A stretch of DNA of 8,248 bases from Comamonadaceae bacterium (GTDB lineage: Bacteria; Pseudomonadota; Gammaproteobacteria; Burkholderiales; Burkholderiaceae_C): assembly GCA_947458305.1 (NCBI GenBank), contig CANGZO010000100.1:1-8248 (forward strand), in the 5' to 3' direction. This document shows, in pieces, positions 1 through 6,471 of the stretch; the stretch's first letter is position 1, and each line of letters starts with the position of its first letter. The position numbers and the translations under genes were made by a program. The notes under the pieces were generated by a model that worked only from the letters and a program-made list of their open reading frames with translations, was not told the origin of the DNA and did no database searches.

Positions 1-897
1 ATCACGACCGAGGCGACCGACACCTTGGGCCTGAAATCCAACACCAGTTCTGTTTGGACGCCTTTGCTGCATGCCTTGTGGAAACCCGATCCCGCCAAGC
101 GAGACCAGGTGCGCATGAGCTTGACGCGCAGTTACCGCACCCCCACTTTGCACAACCTCATGGCCCGCCCCGTGAGCTCGGGTGAAGAGATCAGCCGACC
201 CACCCGGCCCGACCGCATTGGCAATCCAGACCTCAGGCCCGAGATGGCCACGGGCATCGATGTGGCCTTTGAGCGCTACCTCGCAGGCGGTGGGGTGCTC
301 AGTGCCAACGTCTTTCGCCGTGAAATCAGCGACCTGATTCGTTACACCGTGAGCGAGCAAACAGGGCTGTTTTGGGCCCCGAATCAAACCCGTTGGGTGT
401 CTTCCCCCATCAACATTGGCGATGCATCGACCCAAGGCCTGGAATTGGAAGCGAAGTTCCGGCTCAACCAAGCCTTCTCCGACGCCTTGCCCATCGACAT
501 CCGCAGCAACGTCAGCTTCTTCAGCTCCAAAGTCAAGCAAGTGCCCGGCCCCAACAACCGGCTGGACCAGCAGCCTGACATGACGGCCAACTTGGGCGCC
601 GATTACCGCATCCGCCGCATCCCCCTGACTTTGGGCGGCAACCTCAACTGGAACCCGGACTACGACACGCGCCGCACCGAGCAGCAGTTCTTTTATCAAG
701 GCGTCAAGCGGGTGGCCGATGTCTATGGGCTGTGGCGCATTTCGCCCGCCAGCGCCATCCGTCTGACGGTCAGTAATTTGCAGCCGCGCGACTACATCAC
801 GGCCAGTACCTTTGACAACGGCACCTACAAAGAGTCCTCGCGCACCACCGACCGCAACTGGCGCAATGTGCAGTTGCGTCTGGAAATGAAAATCTGA
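1..897 (+). CDS. TonB-dependent outer-membrane receptor, C-terminal part (5' end outside window)
   Basis: The frame is open from base 1 and ends at TGA 895-897, giving 298 residues of a longer protein. An apparent TTG start at 25 is only an internal leucine codon. The translation reads as the C-terminal half of a TonB-dependent receptor beta-barrel. It has amphipathic strands rich in aromatic residues and arginine, and the family-typical NPDLRPE segment (codons at 223-243) followed by strands such as GVLSANVFRREISDLI. Repeated strand-turn-strand blocks lead to a final strand ending LRLEMKI. These receptors move ferric siderophores, cobalamin or other scarce ligands across the outer membrane using TonB-ExbB-ExbD energy. 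The plug domain, which would help identify the ligand, is outside the window. The last residue is Ile rather than the Phe or Trp common in outer-membrane barrels. The downstream hydrolase starts 16 bases later behind a good ribosome site, so the two are probably co-transcribed. Confidence 0.88.
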   Translation: MTTEATDTLGLKSNTSSVWTPLLHALWKPDPAKRDQVRMSLTRSYRTPTLHNLMARPVSSGEEISRPTRPDRIGNPDLRPEMATGIDVAFERYLAGGGVLSANVFRREISDLIRYTVSEQTGLFWAPNQTRWVSSPINIGDASTQGLELEAKFRLNQAFSDALPIDIRSNVSFFSSKVKQVPGPNNRLDQQPDMTANLGADYRIRRIPLTLGGNLNWNPDYDTRRTEQQFFYQGVKRVADVYGLWRISPASAIRLTVSNLQPRDYITASTFDNGTYKESSRTTDRNWRNVQLRLEMKI

Positions 898-913
898 TGT
901 CCAGGAGATCCGC

Positions 914-1780
914 ATGACCGTCAAGAATGCCGAATGGCACGATCGCATGTACAACAACCGGGCCTTGGTGCCCGACTTTGCCGACCACTTTGCGCACTGG
1001 CAAAGCGCATCGGCAAGCGCCCGCGCCCAACTGAAGTCAACACTTGACTTGCCGTATGGCGACGGCCCGGGCGAGACGCTGGACATCTTCCATGCCCAAG
1101 ACGCCAACGCGCCCGTGGTCATCTTCATCCACGGCGGCTACTGGCGCAGCTTGGACAAATCAGACCACTCGTTTGTGGCGCCAGCCTTGCGTGACATGGG
1201 CGCTTGTGTGGTGGTGGTCAATTACGCGCTGTGCCCCGGCACGCCCGAGCAGCCCGTCACCATCCCCGACATCGCTTTGCAGATGGCCAAGGCCACCGCC
1301 TGGGTCTGGCGGCACATTGCCGAGCACGGCGGTGACCGCAAGAACATCAGCGTGATGGGCCATTCGGCAGGGGGTCATTTGGCGGCCATGCTGCTCGGCT
1401 GCGATTGGAAAAAACTGGGGCGCGATTTGCCCGCTGGCCTGGTGCGCAAAGCCCTGTCCATCTCGGGCCTGTTTGACCTCGAGCCGGTTCGCAAAACCCC
1501 ATTTGTGCAGGCCGACCTGCGCATCACCCCAGCCCATGTGCGCATGGCCAGCCCCGCCAGATGGCAGCGGCCAAGGCAGGGCGTTTTGTACACCGTGGCC
1601 GGAGGTGACGAGAGCCCCGAGTTTTTGCGCCACAACCGCTTGATTCACCAAGCTTGGGGCCCCAAGACCGTGCCCGTTTGCGAAGACCTGGCTGGCCTCA
1701 ACCACTTCAGCATCGTCACCGACTTGACGCGGCCGGGCACGCGTTTGTATGCGCTGGCTCAGCAACTGATCGCTGCTTAA
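914..1780 (+). CDS. Alpha/beta hydrolase, arylformamidase/esterase-like
   Basis: This 288-residue protein has the full set of alpha/beta-hydrolase landmarks. HGGYW at residues 73-77 forms the oxyanion-hole strand. GHSAGG at 149-154 carries the nucleophile Ser151. GGDES at 230-234 places the likely acid Asp232, and LNHFSIV at 262-268 places His264. HGGYW with a Ser/Asp/His triad is typical of the kynurenine formamidase (AFMID-like) and related carboxylesterase branch. This is not the metal-dependent KynB type. No signal peptide is visible, so it should be cytosolic. The ATG start is supported by AGGAGA at 903-908, five bases upstream. The gene directly follows a TonB-dependent receptor and ends at a strong terminator, so it is probably the last gene of that transcript. 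A role in processing an imported ester or amide is possible. No other tryptophan-degradation gene is present, so calling it a kynurenine enzyme would be over-reach. Confidence 0.88.
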   Translation: MTVKNAEWHDRMYNNRALVPDFADHFAHWQSASASARAQLKSTLDLPYGDGPGETLDIFHAQDANAPVVIFIHGGYWRSLDKSDHSFVAPALRDMGACVVVVNYALCPGTPEQPVTIPDIALQMAKATAWVWRHIAEHGGDRKNISVMGHSAGGHLAAMLLGCDWKKLGRDLPAGLVRKALSISGLFDLEPVRKTPFVQADLRITPAHVRMASPARWQRPRQGVLYTVAGGDESPEFLRHNRLIHQAWGPKTVPVCEDLAGLNHFSIVTDLTRPGTRLYALAQQLIAA

Positions 1781-1808
1781 AAAAAGCCCCGCATTGCGGG
1801 GCTTTTTT
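1780..1808. terminator. Bidirectional intrinsic terminator between convergent genes
   Basis: A perfect inverted repeat has arms AAAAAAGCCCCGC (1780-1792) and GCGGGGCTTTTTT (1796-1808) with a three-base ATT loop. The GC-rich core of seven pairs is flanked by A6 and T6, so the RNA ends in a U-run on either strand. It overlaps the last base of the hydrolase stop codon (TAA 1778-1780). It also touches the first base of the minus-strand tctC-like stop (TGA, 1810-1808). One element therefore ends both converging transcripts. Confidence 0.93.
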
Positions 1809-2779
1809 CAATCCAGCTTGATGTTGGCCGTCTTGATGGCCTGGGTCCAGTCTGCGATTTCGCGGTCCAGCAGTTTGCTCATGTCGGCCGGGGCCAGAAA
1901 GCGCACCTCAATGCCCGCTTGGTCAGCCCGTTGCTTGCTCTCGGGCAAGTCCAGGCTGCGTTTGACGGCATCGGCCAGTTGGTTGATGGTGGTGGTGGGT
2001 GTGCCTGCTGGGGCGTACAGGGCGACCCAAGCTTCGAGGTCAATGTTGGGGTAACCTGCCTCGGCCATGGTGGGCACTTGGGGCATGCCGGGGTGACGCT
2101 TTTTACCGGTCACCGCCAACGCCTTGAGCTTGCCCGCCTGGATGTGTTGCATCACCGAGGGCGGTGTCGTCATGAACACCTGCACCTGGCCCGCCAACAC
2201 GTCGGCAATGGCCTGGCCCGAACCCTTGTAGGGTACATGCACCAAATCCACGGCCGTTTGTTGCTTGAAGATCTCGGTGCCGATGTGTGAGACCGAACCG
2301 TTGCCCTGAGACGCGTAGTTCAGCTTGCCCGGGTTCTGCTTCAAAAACGCGATGAAATCACGCATGTTGTTGGCCGGCACCGAGGGGTGCACTGCCACCA
2401 CGTTGGTGGCCACGGTGATGAGGCCCACGGGTGTCAAATCTTTCAACTCCCATGGCAGTTTGCTCATGAGGATCGGGTTGGCAATGTGGTAACCCGAGTA
2501 CGACACCAGCAAAGTGTGGCCATCTTTGGGGCTGCGCGCCACTTGTTGGTAAGCCAGGTTGCCGCTGGCGCCGCCCTTGTTGTCGATCACGACCGATTGG
2601 CCGATCAAACGGCCCAAAGGCTCGGAGATCAAGCGGGCCGATGTGTCGACCAAGCCGCCTGGCGGCACGGGCACGACCAGGGTGATCGGCTTGCTGGGGA
2701 AGGCCTGGGCCATCAAGGCCATCGGGGCGCACAGGCTGGCCAGGGCCAGCAGTTTGGAAACTTGACGACGTGTGTTCAT
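1808..2779 (-). CDS. TctC/Bug-family periplasmic solute-binding protein
   Basis: This 323-residue protein is typical in size and layout for the Bug (TctC, tripartite tricarboxylate transporter receptor) family. Residues 1-26 look like a signal peptide: positive n-region MNTRRQVSK, hydrophobic stretch LLALASLCAPMALM, and cleavage after AQA. The TRRQVSK segment resembles a twin-arginine motif but lacks the usual Phe, so Sec or Tat export is open. Family landmarks follow: FPSKPITLVVPVPPGG at 27-42, IDNKGGASGNLA at 65-76, LVHVPYKGSGQAIADVLAGQV at about 179-199, and PQVPTMAEAGYP at 233-244. The reading frame stays open up to 2980, but ATG 2779 is chosen because the signal peptide starts there, with GAGAGA just upstream. 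Such proteins bind carboxylates or other small organic ions. No TctA or TctB membrane genes are nearby, so it is an orphan receptor that would need a distant transporter. It lies 28 bases after the ene-reductase and is probably in its operon. Confidence 0.93.
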   Translation of the reverse strand: MNTRRQVSKLLALASLCAPMALMAQAFPSKPITLVVPVPPGGLVDTSARLISEPLGRLIGQSVVIDNKGGASGNLAYQQVARSPKDGHTLLVSYSGYHIANPILMSKLPWELKDLTPVGLITVATNVVAVHPSVPANNMRDFIAFLKQNPGKLNYASQGNGSVSHIGTEIFKQQTAVDLVHVPYKGSGQAIADVLAGQVQVFMTTPPSVMQHIQAGKLKALAVTGKKRHPGMPQVPTMAEAGYPNIDLEAWVALYAPAGTPTTTINQLADAVKRSLDLPESKQRADQAGIEVRFLAPADMSKLLDREIADWTQAIKTANIKLD

Positions 2780-2807
2780 GGTTGTCTCTCTTGATGGGGT
2801 TTGCAAA

Positions 2808-3929
2808 TCAGCGCATGCCGATCTTGGCGTCGTTGAAGATGTTCTTGGCTTCGCGGGGCAAGCTGCGCCAGTACTGGTGTTGTGAGTCGACGGTGCCGCC
2901 CAAGGCCACGGCCGCTTCCCAGCCCCAGCGCGGCTTGTACAAAAAGCTGCGGGCCAGGGCCACCAAATCGGCGTCACCACGCTGCAGCACGGCTTCGGCC
3001 TGAGCAGGCTCGGTGATCAGGCCCACAGCGATGGTGGTCAGGTCAGAGGCGGCTTTCACGGCTTTGGCCAGGTGCACTTGGTACTCCGGTCCCAAGGCGA
3101 TTTTTTGCAAAGGCGAAACACCGCCCGACGAGATGTGCACAAATTGCGCCCCAGCTTGTTTGAGCTGCACCGACAGTTCGGCGGTTTCTTCGACCGTCCA
3201 GCCGCCATCGACCCAGTCGGTGCCCGAAATGCGCATGCCCAGCGTGCCAACAAAGGCCTCGCGCACGGCTTTGAACACTTCCATCGGCAAGCGAATGCGG
3301 TTTTCAAACGAGCCGCCATACGCGTCGGTGCGCTGGTTGGAAATGGGCGACAAAAACTCGTGCAGCAAATAACCGTGCGCGGCGTGCAACTCGATGGCTT
3401 CAATGCCCAGTTCGTGGCTGCGGCGGGCGGTGTTGACAAAGTCGGCCTTGAGTTGTGCGATGTCGGCCAGGCTCATCTCGGTGGGGGCCGCTTCATTGGG
3501 CAGGTGGGGCAGGGCGCTGGGGGCCACCGGCTGCCAGCCGCCGTTTTCAGGCGCGATCAGCATGCCGCCGTCCCAAGGGGCTGCGCTCGATGCCTTGCGG
3601 CCTGCATGGCCGATCTGGATGCACACGGGCATGGCCGGGGCCAAGCGACGCGCGCGGTGCAGTTTGTCACCCAGCGCCGCTTGCGTCGCGTCGTCCCACA
3701 GGCCCAGGCAACCGGGGCTGATGCGGCCCACGGCCGACACGGCGGTGGCTTCGATGGTGAACAGGCCCGCGCCGCTGTTGAGCAAGTTGGTCCAGTGGGT
3801 CAGGTGCCAGTCGGTGGCTTGGCCGTGGTCGGCCGAGTACTGGCACATGGGCGCGATCACGATGCGGTTGGGCAGGGTGAGGGGGCCAGAGGGCGCGTTG
3901 AAGGTGAAGGGGGTGAACAGCAGGCTCAT
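2808..3929 (-). CDS. NADH:flavin oxidoreductase, Old Yellow Enzyme family (YqjM/xenobiotic-reductase type)
   Basis: This is a 373-residue FMN-dependent TIM-barrel enzyme of the thermophilic-like OYE subclass (YqjM, XenA). These enzymes use NAD(P)H to reduce activated C=C bonds in enals, enones and some nitro compounds. Visible landmarks are NRIVIAPMCQYSA at 21-33, with the subclass-specific Cys29 and Tyr31 near the flavin; IQIGHAGRK at 104-112; and the substrate-binding pair His182/His185 with Tyr187 in LHAAHGYLLHEFLSP. GGSFENRIRLP at 205-215 and ISSGGVSP at 266-273 follow, and ADLVALARSFLYKPRW at 320-335 is the phosphate-binding end of the barrel. No signal peptide is seen. ATG 3929 agrees with the family N-terminus, although no clear Shine-Dalgarno is visible before it. 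Its stop lies 28 bases from the TctC-like gene, so the two are probably co-transcribed. The physiological substrate is not evident. Confidence 0.94.
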   Translation of the reverse strand: MSLLFTPFTFNAPSGPLTLPNRIVIAPMCQYSADHGQATDWHLTHWTNLLNSGAGLFTIEATAVSAVGRISPGCLGLWDDATQAALGDKLHRARRLAPAMPVCIQIGHAGRKASSAAPWDGGMLIAPENGGWQPVAPSALPHLPNEAAPTEMSLADIAQLKADFVNTARRSHELGIEAIELHAAHGYLLHEFLSPISNQRTDAYGGSFENRIRLPMEVFKAVREAFVGTLGMRISGTDWVDGGWTVEETAELSVQLKQAGAQFVHISSGGVSPLQKIALGPEYQVHLAKAVKAASDLTTIAVGLITEPAQAEAVLQRGDADLVALARSFLYKPRWGWEAAVALGGTVDSQHQYWRSLPREAKNIFNDAKIGMR

Positions 3930-3959
3930 GGGAATTCAGTCTGGGTGGTTGGAGGCTTG

Positions 3960-3975
3960 GCTCGCGATAGCAAGC
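3960..3975 (-). other. Small hairpin in the truC / ene-reductase spacer
   Basis: In the minus-strand transcript, GCTTGC and GCGAGC pair around a four-base loop TATC, giving six pairs including one G-T wobble. It sits about 30 bases before the ene-reductase start, in the 59-base spacer after truC. No U-run follows, so it is not a normal terminator. It could affect translation or mRNA processing of the reductase, or be chance. I find no convincing promoter for the reductase in this spacer. Confidence 0.25.
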
Positions 3976-3988
3976 GCAGACATGCATC

Positions 3989-4819
3989 TTATGGAAAACC
4001 GCGCAGATGCTTATCCGTTGGGTGACAATCGCACCGATTTGTAGGAGCCCACGGGCTGGGCTCCTGCAAAGAGGGGGCAGCGTCAGGCCCGCTTGGAGGG
4101 TGAATGGATGCTTCAGTGAAAGCATCCCAAAGTCCCCACTCGCTGGGCAGTGGCGACACCAAACGCAGCATCTGCCCGCTGACCGGGTGGCGCAGTTCCA
4201 GGCTTTGTGCGTGCAGCCACAGCCGCTGCAGCCCGATCAAATCAGCCACGGCCCGGTTGAGTGGCCCCTTGCCGTGCGTGGCATCGCCAATGATGGGGTG
4301 GGCGATGTGCTTCATGTGGCGGCGCAGTTGGTGGCGGCGGCCCGTCAGCGGCTGCAGCGCCACTTCGGCGCAGCGGGTGCTGGCAAAGCTTTGCTGGGGC
4401 AGGGACTGGGCTATGGGCAACTCAAAGCGGCGCAAGGTGGCAAAGCGGCTTTGGGCTGGCTGCACTTCCAGGCGCTCGGTGCGCATGTCGTCGGGCATGC
4501 GCTTCAAGGGGTGGTCGATCAGGCCCTCGCCGGCGGGCCAGCCACGCACCACGGCGCGGTAGGTTTTTTGCAGGCCATCGCCGCTTTCAAAAGCCAGGCC
4601 CAGCGTGCGGGCCACCTCGGCGTTCAGCGCAAAGACCAGCACGCCGCTGGTGCCTTTGTCCAAGCGGTGCACGGGCCAGACATGTTGGCCGATCTGGTCG
4701 CGCAGGGTTTGCAGCACAAAGCGGGTTTCGCCCTTGTCCAGCGGGGTGCGATGCACCAGCCAGCCCGCAGGCTTGTGCACGATGGCGAGATAATCGTCCA
4801 GGTAAAGGATGTCGAGCAT
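3989..4819 (-). CDS. truC: tRNA pseudouridine(65) synthase TruC
   Basis: This 276-residue RluA-family pseudouridine synthase closely resembles E. coli TruC, which isomerises U65 in certain tRNAs. The opening MLDILYLDDYLAIVHKPAGW matches the E. coli opening in register. RDQIGQHV is at 40-47, and HRLDKGTSG at 51-59 places the catalytic Asp at residue 54, as in the E. coli enzyme. TGRRHQLRRHMKHIAHPIIGD at 159-179 is the family RNA-binding/active-site segment. An upstream in-frame TTG at 4843 would add eight residues (LAGDNKNN), but ATG 4819 fits homology better. From about residue 235 the tail is unlike E. coli TruC and longer by about 16 residues. Residues 252-260 are encoded by a REP-like palindrome, and the tail includes an unusual CDC stretch. 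The start codon overlaps that of the divergent yaaA. The ene-reductase follows 59 bases downstream on the same strand. Confidence 0.94.
   Translation of the reverse strand: MLDILYLDDYLAIVHKPAGWLVHRTPLDKGETRFVLQTLRDQIGQHVWPVHRLDKGTSGVLVFALNAEVARTLGLAFESGDGLQKTYRAVVRGWPAGEGLIDHPLKRMPDDMRTERLEVQPAQSRFATLRRFELPIAQSLPQQSFASTRCAEVALQPLTGRRHQLRRHMKHIAHPIIGDATHGKGPLNRAVADLIGLQRLWLHAQSLELRHPVSGQMLRLVSPLPSEWGLWDAFTEASIHPPSGPDAAPSLQEPSPWAPTNRCDCHPTDKHLRGFP
4038..4070. repeat. REP-like palindrome inside the truC 3' end
   Basis: Arms TTTGTAGGAGCCCA (4038-4051) and TGGGCTCCTGCAAA (4057-4070) are complementary over 14 positions with one T-G wobble, around the five-base spacer CGGGC. Read on the plus strand it has a GTAG head (4041-4044) followed by a GC-rich palindrome. 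That is the layout described for REP sequences mobilised by RAYT (TnpA-REP) transposases. Neither strand has a U-run after the stem, so it is not a standard terminator. It lies in frame within truC and encodes QEPSPWAPT. The structure is directly visible. Membership of a dispersed repeat family is inference, because only one copy is in the window. Confidence 0.6.
4789..4809 (+). promoter_or_regulatory. Candidate -10 box and ribosome site for yaaA, inside truC
   Basis: GATAAT at 4789-4794 matches five of six bases of the sigma-70 -10 box and would start transcription near 4800-4802. I see no good -35 at the expected distance. AAAGGA at 4804-4809 then lies eight bases before ATG 4818, a good ribosome-site spacing. 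It abuts or overlaps the alternative ATG at 4809 and so cannot serve it. Both signals fall within the antisense strand of the truC coding region. Confidence 0.35.
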
Positions 4820-4820
4820 G
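4817..4820. other. Shared start palindrome CATG for divergent truC and yaaA
   Basis: The tetramer CATG contains ATG on both strands. Plus-strand 4818-4820 is the homology-supported start of yaaA. Minus-strand 4819-4817 is the homology-supported start of truC. The two coding regions therefore overlap head to head by two bases, with no intergenic DNA between them. Confidence 0.75.
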
Positions 4821-5594
4821 TTGTTCTTATTGTCACCCGCCAAATCTCTGGACTACGAACCCCCGGCCGCAGGCGTGCCCCACACGCTGCCGCAGTTCGT
4901 GCCGCAATCGCAGGCCCTCATTGAGGTGCTGCGCCAAAAGTCGCCCCAGCAAATCGCCGAGTTGATGGATCTGTCGGACGCGCTGTCGGCCCTGAACGTG
5001 GCCCGCTACGAAGCCTGGACCCCCCAATTCACTGCCAAAAATTCCAAGCAAGCCGTGCTGGCCTTCAATGGCGACGTTTACGAAGGCCTGGACGCCAAGA
5101 CTTTGTCAGCGCAAGACCTGGACTGGGCGCAAACCCATGTGGGCATTTTGAGCGGCCTGTACGGCGTGCTGCGACCGCTGGACTGGATGCAACCCTACCG
5201 CCTGGAGATGGGCACCACGCTGCAAACCGACAAGGGCAGCAACCTGTACAAATTTTGGGGGCCGCAAATTTCCGACTACCTGAACGCCCAGCTGGCCCAA
5301 GACAAAACTCCGGTCATCGTCAACCTGGCCTCGCAAGAGTATTTCAAGTCGGTCGACCGCAAAACCCTCAAGGCCCGCGTGATCGAGTGCGTGTTCGAAG
5401 ACTTCAAAGGCGGCAAATACAAAATCATCAGCTTCAACGCCAAACGGGCGCGGGGCTTGATGGCGCGATTCGCCATCCAGAACAAAATCACCCACCCCGA
5501 AGGCTTGCTGGACTTTGACCTGGAAGGCTATGCCTACGATCCTCAGGTGTCCGAGCCCGACCGTCTCGTTTTCCGTCGCAAGGTGCAGGCATGA
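4818..5594 (+). CDS. yaaA: Peroxide stress protein YaaA (UPF0246/DUF328)
   Basis: From ATG 4818 the product has 258 residues, the length of E. coli YaaA, and matches it along its whole course. Landmarks are LLSPAKSLDY at 4-13 and AFNGDVYEGL at 82-91. The long signature runs from LSGLYGVLRPLDWM to QPYRLEMGT at 111-133. NLASQEYFKSV at 169-179, KIISFNAKRARGLM at 202-215 and a C-terminal LVFRRK complete the match. In E. coli YaaA is induced by hydrogen peroxide through OxyR, limits unincorporated iron and so reduces Fenton damage; DNA binding has also been reported. ATG 4809 in the same frame would add MSS, but 4818 fits both the homologue start and the AAAGGA ribosome site. The stop overlaps the queF start as ATGA, which suggests translational coupling. 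No OxyR site is recognisable in the available upstream sequence, which is itself truC coding sequence. Confidence 0.95.
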   Translation: MLFLLSPAKSLDYEPPAAGVPHTLPQFVPQSQALIEVLRQKSPQQIAELMDLSDALSALNVARYEAWTPQFTAKNSKQAVLAFNGDVYEGLDAKTLSAQDLDWAQTHVGILSGLYGVLRPLDWMQPYRLEMGTTLQTDKGSNLYKFWGPQISDYLNAQLAQDKTPVIVNLASQEYFKSVDRKTLKARVIECVFEDFKGGKYKIISFNAKRARGLMARFAIQNKITHPEGLLDFDLEGYAYDPQVSEPDRLVFRRKVQA

Positions 5595-6448
5595 GCAATT
5601 TCAGCAACAGCCCCGAACAGTCTCAACTGGGCAAATCCAGCGCCTATGTCGACCAGTACGACGCCAGCCTGCTGTTCCCGATTCCCCGTGCCACCAAACG
5701 CGCCGAGATCGGGGTCACTGGGCAGCCCGTGTTTTTTGGGGCCGACTTGTGGACCGCGTTTGAGCTGTCATGGCTCAACACCAAGGGCAAGCCACAAGTG
5801 GCGCTGGCGCACATCACCGTGCCCGCCGAAAGCACCCACATCGTCGAGAGCAAGTCCTTCAAGCTCTACCTCAACAGCTTCAACAACACGCGGCTCGAAA
5901 GCGCCGATGTGGTGCGCGACATGATTCGCCGCGACATCAGCGCGGCCATCTGGCACGGCAGCGCGGTGCAGGCCAGCGTGGGCGTGAAGCTGCTGCTGCA
6001 AGAACAGTTTGATGCCGAGCCCGTGCACGAGCTGGACGGCCTGAACCTGGACCGCATGGACATCGAATGCAGCCGGTACCAGCCCGCGCCCGACTTGCTG
6101 AGCGCCAACCAAGACGAGCAGCCGGTCACCGAAACTTTGGTCAGCCACTTGCTCAAAAGCAATTGCTTGGTCACAGGCCAGCCCGACTGGGGCAGTGTGC
6201 AAATCACCTACAGCGGCCCGCAGATCGAGCAAGCGGGTCTGCTGCAATACATCGTGAGTTTTCGCAACCACAACGAGTTCCATGAGCAATGCGTCGAGCG
6301 CATCTTCATGGACATCTGGACGCGCTGCAAACCCACCAAGCTCACGGTGTACGCCCGCTACACCCGGCGCGGCGGGCTGGACATCAACCCCTGGCGCACC
6401 AGCGCACCAGGCGCATTGCCGCCCAACGTGCGCACGGCGCGTCAGTGA
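5591..6448 (+). CDS. queF: NADPH-dependent 7-cyano-7-deazaguanine reductase QueF (long form)
   Basis: This 285-residue enzyme makes preQ1 from preQ0, a nitrile-to-amine reduction that needs two NADPH, in the cytosolic queuosine pathway for tRNA position 34. It is the long, duplicated-domain form found in E. coli rather than the short Bacillus form. ESKSFKLYLNSFN at 86-98 is the QueF motif in the N-terminal half. In the C-terminal half, SNCLVTGQPDWGS at 190-202 carries the catalytic Cys192 that forms the thioimide and the nearby Asp199. FRNHNEFHEQCVERIF at 224-239 supplies the substrate-binding His231 and Glu232. The C-terminal RRGGLDINPWR is also typical. AAGG at 5580-5583 lies seven bases before ATG 5591, inside the end of yaaA. 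No queC, queD or queE is in the window, so preQ0 must be made from genes elsewhere. Confidence 0.96.
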   Translation: MSNFSNSPEQSQLGKSSAYVDQYDASLLFPIPRATKRAEIGVTGQPVFFGADLWTAFELSWLNTKGKPQVALAHITVPAESTHIVESKSFKLYLNSFNNTRLESADVVRDMIRRDISAAIWHGSAVQASVGVKLLLQEQFDAEPVHELDGLNLDRMDIECSRYQPAPDLLSANQDEQPVTETLVSHLLKSNCLVTGQPDWGSVQITYSGPQIEQAGLLQYIVSFRNHNEFHEQCVERIFMDIWTRCKPTKLTVYARYTRRGGLDINPWRTSAPGALPPNVRTARQ

Positions 6449-6471
6449 ATGCATTCACAACGTTCCCCAAG

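Noticed and set aside
2780..2980. Extended N-terminus of the TctC-like protein (frame open to 2980)
   Set aside because: The extension overlaps the 3' end of the ene-reductase and would place the clear signal peptide internally. ATG 2779 with GAGAGA upstream is the sensible start.
3072..4025. A 317-codon plus-strand open frame opposite the ene-reductase
   Set aside because: Its translation has low-complexity Gly/Ala/Arg/His-rich composition and no recognisable domain. The opposite strand encodes a clear OYE-family enzyme, so this is an antisense shadow of high-GC coding DNA.
4007..4924. A 305-codon plus-strand open frame opposite truC
   Set aside because: No family features, and it overlaps both truC and the start of yaaA, each strongly supported by homology. 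It is a GC-driven shadow.
5768..6454. A 228-codon minus-strand open frame opposite queF
   Set aside because: The composition is typical of antisense translation (Val/His/Ala/Gln-rich) with no motif, and QueF on the other strand has every catalytic residue.
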